A DNA stretch of 64,000 nt, from the NCBI RefSeq assembly GCF_030453185.1, contig NZ_JAKDKW010000002.1, positions 22,229 through 86,228 on the forward strand, written 5' to 3'. This document shows positions 1 through 8,311 of this stretch, piece by piece; position 1 is the first letter of the stretch; each line of letters starts with the position of its first letter. Under the pieces are notes generated by a model. It searched no databases. It worked only from the letters and a program-made list of their open reading frames with translations, and was not told where the DNA came from. The DNA is from Yaniella sp. GTDB taxonomy: Bacteria > Actinomycetota > Actinomycetes > Actinomycetales > Micrococcaceae. Made by a program: the position numbers and the translations under genes.

Positions 1-1
1 G

Positions 2-1807
2 TATCTCAACCCCCAAGCCGTGGTGCAAGCCGCGGTGGACACCGGCGCCGAAGCGATTCACCCTGGCTACGGCTTCATATCCGAAAACGTGGAGTTAGCA
101 CGTGCCTGCAAACGAGCCGGCATCACATTTATCGGGCCCAATGAACATGCGCTTGAAGTTATGGGCGACAAGATTCGATCCAAAAATCACGTGGCCAAGG
201 CCGGTGTGCCGATGGTAGACGGTGTCTCCGAGCCCGATCTTGGTGATACACAACTGATCGAAGCCACCAAAAATATGACGTTCCCGATGCTCATCAAGCC
301 CTCAGCCGGTGGCGGCGGTAAGGGTATGCACGTGGTGGAATCGCACGGAGAGCTTGCTGGCCAGTTGGAGACCGCCCGCCGTGTTGCAAAAGCAGCCTTC
401 GGCGACGATACCCTTCTGATTGAACAGCTCGTCCGAGCCCCGAGGCATATCGAAGTCCAGGTCTTGGCAGATACCCACGGCAATGTGATTCATCTAGGTG
501 AACGAGAGTGCTCTTTGCAGCGTCGTCATCAAAAGATTATTGAAGAAGCACCCTCGGTACTCCTGACTGAAGAAACGCGAGCCCGCATGGGAGAAGCTGC
601 CGTGGAAACGGCAAAATCTGTGAACTATGTTGGCGCCGGGACCGTAGAGTTTTTAGTGTCCGATACAGAACCAGACAAATTCTATTTCATGGAAATGAAC
701 ACCCGGTTGCAGGTGGAACACCCCGTCACCGAGGAAACCACCGGTGTCGATCTCGTGGAAGAACAGATTCGTATTGCCGCTGGGGAGACGCTGTCGTTAC
801 ATCAGGATGCGGTCGTATCGCAGGGCCACTCTATCGAAGCCCGCGTCTACGCGGAAACGCCGGCAGCGGGATTCATGCCATCCACTGGAACGGTGCTGCA
901 TCTTACCGAACCTACGGGTGATGGCGTCCGCGTCGACTCTGGGTTGCGAACCGGTTCCGAAATTGGTACCGAGTTTGACCCGATGGTGGCCAAGGTGATT
1001 GCGACCGGGAGCAATCGAGCACAGGCGCTGGCGCGATTAGATCAGGCGCTAGATGAGATGACCATTCTTGGGGTCAACACCAACCTCGAATACCTCCAGC
1101 ACCTCATTCGGGATCCAGATGTCGCAACAGGCGATATGGATACAACACTGGTAGAACAGCGGCTCCCCGGAATGGTATTTGATTCTCCCACACCCCAACA
1201 TGCCCAGATGGCAGCTCGCCTGGTGCATCACGGCACCAAGAGCCCCTCGCTGGCGTGGAACGACGACGGATTCAGACTAACCGGTGTTGTCGCCCCGACC
1301 TATACGGTCCATACTGTCGAGGAAGAACCCGAAGCATTCGAAGTGGCACTGTGTACAGAAGCCCAACTTCTACCCACCGATGTAGACCATGAGTTTGTGT
1401 ATCACGACGAGTCTGGGACACAAACGGTAACGCTCATTTCAGAAGCTCCGAAGCCCGAAGGCACCCGCATTTGGGTGGCCTCCAACAACTTCACCGGTGT
1501 GATGAGCGTACTGGACCACAGAGCCCAAGTACTTCATAACCTGGCCAGCCTGGAAGCTGAAGAACGTGGCGTGGATCCCCAGGTCCGTGCACCGCTTCCC
1601 GGCACGGTGACCGCGGTCCATGTTCCTGACGGGAGTCACGTCACCGCCGGCCAAACGGTCGTAACTATTGAAGCGATGAAAATGGAACACCCGCTCAAGG
1701 CCCCGCTGGATGGCACCGTGACAATTCACGTCGCCGATGCCCAGCAAGTCAGATTAGATCAGAACATTTTAACTGTCACCGCAGACGATACCGAAGATGG
1801 CGAGTAG
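2..1807 (+). CDS. Acyl-CoA carboxylase biotin-containing alpha subunit (5'-partial)
   Basis: Biotin carboxylase plus biotin carboxyl carrier protein, probably the alpha subunit of 3-methylcrotonyl-CoA or a related acyl-CoA carboxylase. The frame is open from base 2, beginning YLNPQ just before the HPGYGFISEN motif, so about 50 N-terminal residues lie outside the window; 601 residues are visible. The ATP-grasp glycine-rich loop (KPSAGGGGKGMHVV, near base 300) and the biotin carboxylase signature (EMNTRLQVEHPVTE, near base 700) are intact, and the C-terminal biotinyl domain carries the lysine motif EAMKMEHP near base 1675. The stop lies 28 bp before the acyl-CoA dehydrogenase start. The order carboxylase-dehydrogenase-MaoC-CitE matches the accA1-fadE19-Rv2499c-citE leucine-catabolism cluster known from mycobacteria, which is the basis for the substrate guess; the beta subunit would be upstream. 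The class of enzyme is secure, the exact acyl-CoA is inferred. Confidence 0.93.
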   Translation, partial: YLNPQAVVQAAVDTGAEAIHPGYGFISENVELARACKRAGITFIGPNEHALEVMGDKIRSKNHVAKAGVPMVDGVSEPDLGDTQLIEATKNMTFPMLIKPSAGGGGKGMHVVESHGELAGQLETARRVAKAAFGDDTLLIEQLVRAPRHIEVQVLADTHGNVIHLGERECSLQRRHQKIIEEAPSVLLTEETRARMGEAAVETAKSVNYVGAGTVEFLVSDTEPDKFYFMEMNTRLQVEHPVTEETTGVDLVEEQIRIAAGETLSLHQDAVVSQGHSIEARVYAETPAAGFMPSTGTVLHLTEPTGDGVRVDSGLRTGSEIGTEFDPMVAKVIATGSNRAQALARLDQALDEMTILGVNTNLEYLQHLIRDPDVATGDMDTTLVEQRLPGMVFDSPTPQHAQMAARLVHHGTKSPSLAWNDDGFRLTGVVAPTYTVHTVEEEPEAFEVALCTEAQLLPTDVDHEFVYHDESGTQTVTLISEAPKPEGTRIWVASNNFTGVMSVLDHRAQVLHNLASLEAEERGVDPQVRAPLPGTVTAVHVPDGSHVTAGQTVVTIEAMKMEHPLKAPLDGTVTIHVADAQQVRLDQNILTVTADDTEDGE

Positions 1808-1835
1808 AGCCGGTTCGGCGAAAGAAGGTTTATCT

Positions 1836-2975
1836 ATGTCAATCGATCACCTCCTGAATGAAGAGCAACTCGCCCTGGTTGAAGGGGTGCGCGAATTCAC
1901 CCAAGACGTGGTGGCTCCAGTTTCTGCCAAACACGACCAAGAAAAGTCATTCCCCTACGATGTCATCTCCCAGATGGGCGAAATGGGACTGTTCGGGCTG
2001 CCTATTCCCGAAGAGTACGGAGGCCAAGGGGGCGACTACTTCACCCTGTGTCTAGCACTCGAAGAGTTGGCGAAAGTCGACCAATCGGTTGCAATCACCC
2101 TGGAAGCGGGCGTATCGCTGGGCATGATGCCCATCCTGAAGTTCGGCACGGAGGAACAGAAACAACAATGGCTGCCGGCGCTCGCCGAAGCAAAACAGCT
2201 CGCCGGATTCGGGCTAACCGAACCCGCAGCAGGTTCCGACGCCGGTGGCACACAAACCAAGGCCACACTCGAAAATGGGATCTGGACGATTAACGGCAAC
2301 AAAGAGTTCATCACGAACTCGGGCACCGATATCACCTCGATGGTGACCGTCACCGCCGTGACCGGTCAGGATGAAATCTCAACGATTATAGTGCCAACAG
2401 ACACACCCGGCTTTACCGCGGAACCTGCCTATGACAAGGTCGGTTGGAATGCATCGGATACACATCCACTGACCCTTCAGGATGTCCAGGTTCCGGAGGA
2501 AAACCTACTGGGCGAACGCGGGCGCGGCTTCGCAAACTTTATGGGCATTCTAGATGAAGGACGCGTAGCGATTGCTGCTCTTGCCACCGGTGCGGCTCAA
2601 GGTTGTGTTGACGAGTCCGTACAGTACGCCAAGACTCGAACCACCTTTGGGCGACCCATCGGAGAAAACCAGGGCGTCTCGTTCAAAATCGCACGGATGC
2701 AAGCTCGGGCATATGCTGCACGTTCGGCATATTATGCAGCAGCTATGAAGATAATTGCCGGCCAACCGTTCAAAACCGAGGCTTCGATTGCCAAGATGGT
2801 AGCTTCCGAAGCTGCCATGGATAATGCGCGTGACGCAACTCAGATTTTCGGCGGTTATGGATTCATGAATGAAACCCTCGTGGCCCGCCACTACCGGGAT
2901 TCCAAGATCCTGGAAATCGGCGAAGGAACCACCGAAGTACAACTTATGCTCATCGCACGCTCATTGGGACTCTAG
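1836..2975 (+). CDS. Acyl-CoA dehydrogenase (branched/short-chain type)
   Basis: FAD-dependent flavoenzyme that introduces the alpha-beta double bond into an acyl-CoA. At 379 residues it has the usual family length. The FAD-binding signature GFGLTEPAAGSD lies near residue 125, and the C-terminus has EIGEGTTEVQ, whose first Glu after GTT-preceding Gly occupies the MCAD/SCAD-type catalytic-base position; isovaleryl-CoA dehydrogenases usually use a different Glu, so a short/branched-chain dehydrogenase is a better reading than a strict isovaleryl enzyme. I chose the ATG at 1836 because it is preceded by a clear AAAGAAGG ribosome binding site and starts at the family's normal N-terminus; an in-frame ATG at 1797 overlaps the carboxylase stop and would add 13 residues. 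It is the second gene of the catabolic operon. Confidence 0.93.
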   Translation: MSIDHLLNEEQLALVEGVREFTQDVVAPVSAKHDQEKSFPYDVISQMGEMGLFGLPIPEEYGGQGGDYFTLCLALEELAKVDQSVAITLEAGVSLGMMPILKFGTEEQKQQWLPALAEAKQLAGFGLTEPAAGSDAGGTQTKATLENGIWTINGNKEFITNSGTDITSMVTVTAVTGQDEISTIIVPTDTPGFTAEPAYDKVGWNASDTHPLTLQDVQVPEENLLGERGRGFANFMGILDEGRVAIAALATGAAQGCVDESVQYAKTRTTFGRPIGENQGVSFKIARMQARAYAARSAYYAAAMKIIAGQPFKTEASIAKMVASEAAMDNARDATQIFGGYGFMNETLVARHYRDSKILEIGEGTTEVQLMLIARSLGL

Positions 2976-2982
2976 GAGCGTT

Positions 2983-3483
2983 ATGACTGATTACCCAAAA
3001 ATCATTCAGCAACGTGGCCTCTATTACGATGAAATTGAAATCGGGGCCACCTATCGGCACGCACCTGGGCGTACGGTGACCGAATCCGACAACGTCAGCT
3101 TTACAACTCTTACGATGAATACGCAGTCGTTGCATCTAGATGCACACTGGTCATCTCAACAGGAATTCGGCCAGCCGCTGGTTAATTCGATGTTCACGTT
3201 ATCGACGATCGTTGGAGCATCTGTCGCCCAGCTCACCCAGGGCACCATCGTGGCGAACCTGGGATTTGAGAAGGTCAACTTTCCCAAACCGCTTTATCAC
3301 GGTGACACGCTATATACCGAAACAGAAATTGTAGATAAACGCTTGTCGTCGTCCCGCCCAGGTCAAGGCATCATCACGTTCCGGCATATCGGTCGCAATC
3401 AGCACGGCGACATCGTGGCCGAGTGCATCCGCTCGACACTGTTGTGGGAGTCGCAGGCCAAGCATCGCGAGGCCACCGTATGA
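2983..3483 (+). CDS. MaoC-family hot-dog dehydratase
   Basis: A 166-residue single hot-dog-fold protein of the MaoC/enoyl-CoA hydratase-2 family, expected to hydrate the unsaturated CoA thioester produced by the carboxylase/dehydrogenase steps (methylglutaconyl-CoA if the pathway is leucine degradation). The segment NTQSLHLDAHWSS stands where the family's D-x-N-P-x-H motif normally sits; the His is present but the canonical Asp is not, as far as I can align it, which may be a subfamily trait. The ATG at 2983 follows a TAGGAG Shine-Dalgarno overlapping the previous stop. Its own TGA stop overlaps the next start (ATGA), so translational coupling to the CitE-like gene is likely. Confidence 0.85.
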   Translation: MTDYPKIIQQRGLYYDEIEIGATYRHAPGRTVTESDNVSFTTLTMNTQSLHLDAHWSSQQEFGQPLVNSMFTLSTIVGASVAQLTQGTIVANLGFEKVNFPKPLYHGDTLYTETEIVDKRLSSSRPGQGIITFRHIGRNQHGDIVAECIRSTLLWESQAKHREATV

Positions 3484-4340
3484 GTTCATTTAATATAGGC
3501 CCGGCGATACTCTTTGTCCCAGCGGACCGCCCCGAGCGCTATTCAAAGGCATATGAGCGTTCCGATGCCGTTATTATCGATCTCGAAGATGCTGTTGCTC
3601 CGAATGACCGGTCCAGTGCTCGAACCGCCCTGGCTGAACATTTAGCCCGCATGGACAAACCGACCACGGAAAGAACTATCGTCCGGGTCAATCCCGTGGC
3701 AGACCCAGATTTCTCCGAGGACGCGGGCCTCTTAACCAACACAGCTCTACGCTTTGTGATGGTCCCAAAAGTCGAAAGCATCGGCGATATCTCACAAGCT
3801 GCTTCGGCCCTGCCTGGCGTGAAGTTGATTGCGCTGTGCGAATCAGCGTCGGGAGTTATCGAGGCTCCGCAGATTGCCAAGCATCCATCGGTTGCTGCAC
3901 TGATGTGGGGAGCCGAGGACCTCATGGTATCCACCGGCGGATCAGCTTCGCGCTTTGCAGACGGTACGTATCGTGATGTGCCACGTTTTGCCCGAGCACA
4001 GGTGCTATTAGCTGCTGCTGCAGCGGGTAAGGCCAGCATCGATACAATTCATACGGACCTCTCCCCCACGGATCAGTTCATCGCAGAGGCGGAGGACGCC
4101 GTGGCGACCGGTTGGACAGCAAAGGCTTGTATTCATCCGGCACAGGTCCAAGTAATTCGTGACGCCTATACGCCCACCGAGGCGGAAAGCGAATATGCCC
4201 ACGCACTGCTAGCGGAAGTTAAACGGCAACGAGGAGTGTTCCAATTCCGCGGAACAATGGTTGACGGCCCTCTCATCGCGCACGCTCAGAACGTGGTGAA
4301 CCGCGCGGAGAAGCTTAAAGCTCAGTTACCTGGAGAGTAA
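3480..4340 (+). CDS. HpcH/HpaI (CitE-like) acyl-CoA lyase
   Basis: A 286-residue TIM-barrel lyase of the citrate lyase beta / malyl-CoA lyase superfamily. Visible motifs: FVPADRPERYSKA at the N-terminus, IIDLEDAVAPNDR (Mg/CoA site), RVNPV, PKVES, and ALCESASGVIEA with GAEDLM further on, supplying the conserved acidic metal ligands. In mycobacteria the CitE homologue of the same cluster has been described as an (R)-3-hydroxy-3-methylglutaryl-CoA lyase acting in leucine degradation, so a similar role is inferred here. ATG at 3480 overlaps the MaoC stop by 4 bp. It is the last gene of the operon; the next gene converges on it. Confidence 0.88.
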   Translation: MSSFNIGPAILFVPADRPERYSKAYERSDAVIIDLEDAVAPNDRSSARTALAEHLARMDKPTTERTIVRVNPVADPDFSEDAGLLTNTALRFVMVPKVESIGDISQAASALPGVKLIALCESASGVIEAPQIAKHPSVAALMWGAEDLMVSTGGSASRFADGTYRDVPRFARAQVLLAAAAAGKASIDTIHTDLSPTDQFIAEAEDAVATGWTAKACIHPAQVQVIRDAYTPTEAESEYAHALLAEVKRQRGVFQFRGTMVDGPLIAHAQNVVNRAEKLKAQLPGE

Positions 4341-4379
4341 CAACCCACTTCGGTGGTTGGCCGCTCATTTTGTGAGCCA

Positions 4380-4396
4380 GCCACCATTGTGGTGGC
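4380..4396. terminator. Short hairpin between convergent genes
   Basis: GCCACCA-TTG-TGGTGGC forms a perfect 7-bp stem with a 3-base loop in the 59-bp gap between the CitE-like gene and the convergent mutT gene. No T-run follows on either strand, so a terminator role is only positional inference. Confidence 0.35.
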
Positions 4397-4399
4397 ATC

Positions 4400-4849
4400 C
4401 TAAACTGTGGTCGTGTGACCAGCTACTTTGGCTAGGATGGCATCAACAATCGGACGATCGGCCGGAATCCAGTCCAGCGCATGCATGTCGTCAGCATTCA
4501 GAGCTGTCCATTCCAGCTTATCGTGCTCAACCAGCGGCAACGGTTCACCCGAAGTCACAACAGCTGTAAAAACATGTAGGCGCATGCCATTGTCCAGGGG
4601 CCACCCAGTTTCATCTGGAGCTTGGATCAATTCCAGGATCTCTACATCGACACCGAGTTCCTCTTGGATCTCACGGAGGAGTCCACCCGTATGAGATTCA
4701 CCCGCTTCAACCTTGCCACCCGGAAACTCCCAGTATCCGGCCAAGGATTTGGGCGCTTTTCGTCGAGCCGCCAGCATTTTGGTCGGCTGAGAAGCGTGGT
4801 CAAAAATAGCGGCACCCACGACCACGGAGTTGGACAAGGTATTATTCAT
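4400..4849 (-). CDS. NUDIX hydrolase, MutT-like (8-oxo-dGTP diphosphatase)
   Basis: A 149-residue NUDIX pyrophosphohydrolase, probably sanitising oxidised nucleotides. The NUDIX box from residue ~45 fits the consensus G-x5-E-x7-R-E-U-x-E-E-x-G-U exactly: GKVEAGE, seven residues, then REIQEELGV. The upstream LAGYWEFPGGK is typical of MutT proteins that recognise 8-oxoguanine nucleotides. It starts at ATG 4849 and is transcribed divergently from the monooxygenase operon across about 180 bp that hold that operon's promoter and operators. MutT versus another NUDIX substrate cannot be settled from motifs alone. Confidence 0.85.
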   Translation of the reverse strand: MNNTLSNSVVVGAAIFDHASQPTKMLAARRKAPKSLAGYWEFPGGKVEAGESHTGGLLREIQEELGVDVEILELIQAPDETGWPLDNGMRLHVFTAVVTSGEPLPLVEHDKLEWTALNADDMHALDWIPADRPIVDAILAKVAGHTTTV

Positions 4850-4947
4850 GGCTTCTAGCTTATCGCGAAGCTCGAGATCCCCAGCAGAAGTTGATCCCGG
4901 TTCACGAAGAGCATGTCGCTCGGCGGCACAAACACCGGACCGCAGAT

Positions 4948-4967
4948 GTATTTCAGATTTGAAATAC
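4948..4967. promoter_or_regulatory. Operator 1: perfect 8-4-8 palindrome
   Basis: GTATTTCAGATTTGAAATAC is a perfect inverted repeat (8-bp arms, 4-bp centre). It overlaps the -35 hexamer of the promoter that drives the monooxygenase-reductase-MarR operon. A near-copy lies 44 bp downstream, as expected for a dimeric regulator, most simply the MarR protein encoded third in the operon. Confidence 0.7.
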
Positions 4968-4987
4968 TTTTCATTGAGGGTTACACT
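4959..4987 (+). promoter_or_regulatory. Predicted promoter of the monooxygenase operon
   Basis: TTGAAA (4959-4964) and TACACT (4982-4987) are separated by 17 bp, a good sigma-70/SigA-type pair. The transcription start would fall near 4994, leaving a leader of roughly 35 nt. The -35 box is inside operator 1 and the -10 is five bases before operator 2, so a repressor bound at both would block polymerase. Confidence 0.6.
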
Positions 4988-4991
4988 TTAG

Positions 4992-5011
4992 GTAGTTCAG
5001 AATTGAAATAC
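4992..5011. promoter_or_regulatory. Operator 2: near-perfect copy of the operator palindrome
   Basis: GTAGTTCAGAATTGAAATAC repeats operator 1 with one mismatch breaking arm symmetry (GTAG for GTAT). It covers the expected transcription start. Confidence 0.65.
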
Positions 5012-5029
5012 TTTATAAGGGGAAATCTT

Positions 5030-6190
5030 ATGCAGTTTGGTATTTTCACCATCGGTGATGTCACACCTGATCCACACACTGGAAAAGCTCCATCTGAGAA
5101 CCAGCGTATAAAGGATACGGTCAAGATTGCAAAGCATGCTGAACAAGCAGGCTTCGAGGTCTTTGCAACCGGCCAGCACCACAACCCGCCATTTGTTGCA
5201 CCTGGCAACCCGCCGGTCCTGCTGTCATACCTTGCGGCACAGACCGAGAATCTTATCCTATCCACATCAACCACGTTGATCACCACCATGGATCCTGTTC
5301 GTCTGGCAGAAGACTATGCCTATCTGCAGCACTTATCCGATGGTCGCATGGATCTGGCCATGGGTCGCGGCAATACCGGGCCGGTCTATCCATGGTTTGG
5401 CAAAGACATTCGCCAGGGCATTCCGCTGGCCGTCGAAAACTACAATCTCTTGTACCGTCTATGGCGTGAAGCCGAGGTCGATTGGGAAGGGCGCTTCCGC
5501 ACGCCCCTGCAGCAGTTCACCTCTACTCCGCGCCCACTTGATGATGTGCCACCATTCGTTTGGCACGGCTCTATTCGCTCGCCAGAAATTGCAGAACAGG
5601 CAGCTTACTACGGTGACGGTTTCTTCCATAACAATATTTTCTGGAACAAGGAACACGTTGTCCAGATGGTCCAGCTGTACCGTCAACGCTACGAGTACTA
5701 CGGTCATGGCAAAGCCCACCAGGCATACGTGGCCCTAGGCGGTCAGACCTTCATGCGCGAGAAGTCCCAGGATGCCTGGAACGAATTCCGCCCATACTTC
5801 GACAACGCCCCGGTCTACGGTCACGGCCCGTCAATGGAAGATTTCACAAAGATGACTCCTCTGACAGTCGGTTCGCCGGAGCAGGTCATTGAACGTACCT
5901 TGGAATTCCGTCAGTGGGTAGGAGATTACCAACGTCAGATGTTCCTTATCGACCACGCTGGTCTTCCGACCAAAGACGTCTTAGAACAGATCGACTTGTT
6001 CGGGGAGAAAGTTCTGCCGGCTTTGCGCAAAGAATTTGCAAAGGGTCGTCCAGACGACGTGCCGTCAGCTCCAACCCACGAGTTCCTCAAGGAACGCCAG
6101 GCGGCCGGTAATGCTCCAGTCGCAGGTGGTGGCGTAGGGTCTAAAGCTTACGAAGAGCGTCAAAAAGCTCAAGAGGATAAAGCTGAATAA
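5030..6190 (+). CDS. LLM-class flavin-dependent monooxygenase (CE1758-like)
   Basis: A 386-residue bacterial luciferase-like TIM-barrel monooxygenase, expected to use reduced FMN supplied by the reductase encoded next. Recognisable features: MQFGIFTIGDVTPDP start, HAEQAGFEVFATGQHH, STTLITTMDPVRLAEDYA and the LSDGRMDLAMGRGNTG segment typical of the family. The pairing of this type of LLM protein with a dedicated FMN reductase is the CE1758/CE1759 two-gene arrangement defined in actinobacteria. ATG 5030 follows AAGGGG; a longer reading from 4913 would run through the promoter. The Lys/Glu/Gln-rich tail (last ~35 residues) is probably unstructured. The substrate is unknown. Confidence 0.88.
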   Translation: MQFGIFTIGDVTPDPHTGKAPSENQRIKDTVKIAKHAEQAGFEVFATGQHHNPPFVAPGNPPVLLSYLAAQTENLILSTSTTLITTMDPVRLAEDYAYLQHLSDGRMDLAMGRGNTGPVYPWFGKDIRQGIPLAVENYNLLYRLWREAEVDWEGRFRTPLQQFTSTPRPLDDVPPFVWHGSIRSPEIAEQAAYYGDGFFHNNIFWNKEHVVQMVQLYRQRYEYYGHGKAHQAYVALGGQTFMREKSQDAWNEFRPYFDNAPVYGHGPSMEDFTKMTPLTVGSPEQVIERTLEFRQWVGDYQRQMFLIDHAGLPTKDVLEQIDLFGEKVLPALRKEFAKGRPDDVPSAPTHEFLKERQAAGNAPVAGGGVGSKAYEERQKAQEDKAE

Positions 6191-6243
6191 GGCCTTGTCG
6201 CAGCCGAGTATGGTAGCTTATCGGGAAATACACAAGGATTGAT

Positions 6244-6927
6244 ATGGAAGCATCATTTGAATCAACAGATCCGTTTACCCCGGACACCCTACACATAGCC
6301 GTCGTCGCGGCCGGTCTCAGCGACCCGAGTTCGACTTCCCTGCTAGGCAAACAGCTGGCCGACGCCACCGCTGATGCACTGTCACAACGCGGGTACCGAC
6401 CGGAGATGCACCAATTTGAACTTCGCGAAGTCGCAACAGACATCGCTGATTCTCTGGTGACATCAAGCCGCTCTGAGCGGTTGGACGAAATCATCAAAGA
6501 GGTCGAACAAGCCGATGGTATTATTGCCGTCTCCCCGGTCTTCAAAGCCTCTTATTCAGGTCTCTTCAAATCGTTCTGGGATCTGGTGGACAATGACGCA
6601 CTCACGGGCGTCCCAATCCAATTGGGGGCAACCGGCGGCAGCCCCCGTCATTCATTAGTGATCGATACTGCGATGCGCCCGCTATTTTCGTATCTACGAA
6701 TGCGTGTTATGCCCACCGGCGTGTACGCTGCCACTGAAGACTGGGGTACGGCCAAAACTGACTCGAATTCCAATGAGGCATATTTGAGTCGTCGAATAGT
6801 CCGCGCCGGAGATGATCTTACCGATGTCGTCACTCGTTTAGATCCGCGCCCACGCCGTGCACCATCACAGCCTAAAGAACTGGAAGTGATTCCCTTTGAA
6901 CAACTCCTCAACGGACCTGACAAGTGA
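6244..6927 (+). CDS. LLM-partnered NAD(P)H FMN reductase (CE1759-like)
   Basis: A 227-residue flavodoxin-fold FMN reductase that should feed reduced flavin to the neighbouring monooxygenase. VSPVFKASYSGLFKSFWDLVD near residue 98 is the classic NADPH-dependent FMN reductase segment; GGSPRHSLVIDTAMRPLFSYL follows. The ATG at 6244 has AAGGA five bases upstream and is 53 bp after the monooxygenase stop. The 3' end overlaps the MarR gene by about 30 bp, so the three genes form one operon. Confidence 0.88.
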   Translation: MEASFESTDPFTPDTLHIAVVAAGLSDPSSTSLLGKQLADATADALSQRGYRPEMHQFELREVATDIADSLVTSSRSERLDEIIKEVEQADGIIAVSPVFKASYSGLFKSFWDLVDNDALTGVPIQLGATGGSPRHSLVIDTAMRPLFSYLRMRVMPTGVYAATEDWGTAKTDSNSNEAYLSRRIVRAGDDLTDVVTRLDPRPRRAPSQPKELEVIPFEQLLNGPDK

Positions 6928-7381
6928 TCAGCTGCGACAGCCCCTTGGCCCAGCATTTCGTGTCTATTTTGAGACCACTGCACGTCTTCTCGACAATTTA
7001 GAGAAACGACTGAAACAGCAAATGGGCCTTACCTTGAGTGAATACAACATGCTGTTGCTACTCTCAGAGGCTCCTGAAGGTCGTATGCGCATGGGGCAAC
7101 TTGCCGATGCAATCGTTTTTTCCCCATCGCGTTTGACCTACCAAGTAAAAGTGCTGTCTGAGCGTGGCCTCGTTAAACGGGTGAAGTGCCCCGAGGACGG
7201 TCGTGCATGGGAAGCAGAGCTCACGACCGAAGGCAGAACTATGTTTCGGCGCGCCTCAGTTATTCATGCAAAAGGAGTCAAAAACCTTTTCACCAACGCG
7301 GTGACCGACGAACAGCTAACAATGATTCACCGGATCTTTGCTCAGGTCGCGCAAAATCTCGATCAGGTACACGATGACTAA
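6896..7381 (+). CDS. MarR-family transcriptional regulator
   Basis: A 161-residue winged-helix MarR regulator. The core LTLSEYNMLLLLSEAP, the recognition-helix region SPSRLTYQVKVLSERGLV and the wing with PEDGRAWEAELT are typical. The start is a TTG at 6896 inside the reductase gene, with GGAAG about nine bases upstream; no better ATG/GTG exists before the conserved domain. As last gene of the operon it probably senses the monooxygenase substrate and autoregulates through the palindromes at 4948-4967 and 4992-5011 (inference). Its TAA is directly adjacent to the TAA of the convergent SseB-like gene, with no room for a terminator. Confidence 0.88.
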   Translation: MNNSSTDLTSDQLRQPLGPAFRVYFETTARLLDNLEKRLKQQMGLTLSEYNMLLLLSEAPEGRMRMGQLADAIVFSPSRLTYQVKVLSERGLVKRVKCPEDGRAWEAELTTEGRTMFRRASVIHAKGVKNLFTNAVTDEQLTMIHRIFAQVAQNLDQVHDD

Positions 7382-8305
7382 TTAGCCAGTGGAGCCGAGC
7401 ATGATTTCTACTGTATCGGCCCGCTGCGCTAGCAGCTCCTGATCTGCAATAAGCGTTTGCAGTGTCGACAGCATCAACTTATTGCCGATGGTGTCCGATG
7501 GATCATTCGGCGTGGCGACCAGCGCAAGCTCTGGTCCCGCTCCCCCACCAGCAACTACAGTGCCGTCAGTAGTCTGCGTTGCGACTCCTCGGCCTGGTGC
7601 CATGGCAAGCTGGGCTAGGCCCGGTATGAGGTCGGTCAATTCGGAAAGTTCTTGTGCAATTTGGACATCCTCATATGCGGGTGTCCATTGTTGTTGTTGG
7701 GCCAGGGCATATACAGCGGGACGGCGAACCACGTAGGTCAGCGTAGCGTCGGGGTCCACGACAACTAGTTCGTTTCCTTCGTCCACGGCGCTCAAGCAGG
7801 CTCGAGGCATCCACACAGCGACGGGCCTGGCTTCCTTATACCAAGCCGTCAGTTTCGGGATCGAGGTAAAGACCGGTAATGCACCGCGACCATCAGCTGA
7901 TGTCAGCGACACCAATGCCACATCCGACTCTTTGTCTGACTCCACTGTGTGTTCGTGCCCGTTGTGGTTTACGTGGGTGTGGTGGCTGGTTTCAGCGACG
8001 GTTGGGACAACAGCAGCAAAGACCCGAATCTTCTCCAAGACTTTGAACACGTCTTTTTCATCCGCGTTTCCGTCGATCAGATCTTGGCTGACTTTGGTCC
8101 AGGCGTCATCCGCTAGGCCATCATCGGTGTCGAATGCATGGAGTGGATTGGTTGATCCGTCTATGCCCGGACCAGAGAGGTCTCGTCCCTCCCACGTTGC
8201 ACCTGCTGAATCAGCGGGGCGGCCAAAGGCATCTCGATTTTGGCGCGCCAAATTTCGATCTATGGCTGCTTGAATATGGCCTGGCAGTTGAGGTTTATCA
8301 CGCAT
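7382..8305 (-). CDS. SseB-family protein
   Basis: A 307-residue cytoplasmic protein with an SseB-type domain (residues ~85-225: FKVLEKIRVFAAVVP, then ALPVFTSIPKLTAWYKEARPVAV and a DPD segment). Genes of this family commonly follow priA/hisA in Micrococcales, as here, but have no firmly known function there. Residues ~107-120 form a histidine-rich stretch (SHHTHVNHNGHEH) that could bind metal. The C-terminal ~80 residues look like an additional helical domain. It begins 6 bp after the priA stop. Confidence 0.72.
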   Translation of the reverse strand: MRDKPQLPGHIQAAIDRNLARQNRDAFGRPADSAGATWEGRDLSGPGIDGSTNPLHAFDTDDGLADDAWTKVSQDLIDGNADEKDVFKVLEKIRVFAAVVPTVAETSHHTHVNHNGHEHTVESDKESDVALVSLTSADGRGALPVFTSIPKLTAWYKEARPVAVWMPRACLSAVDEGNELVVVDPDATLTYVVRRPAVYALAQQQQWTPAYEDVQIAQELSELTDLIPGLAQLAMAPGRGVATQTTDGTVVAGGGAGPELALVATPNDPSDTIGNKLMLSTLQTLIADQELLAQRADTVEIMLGSTG

Positions 8306-8311
8306 TGTCGG

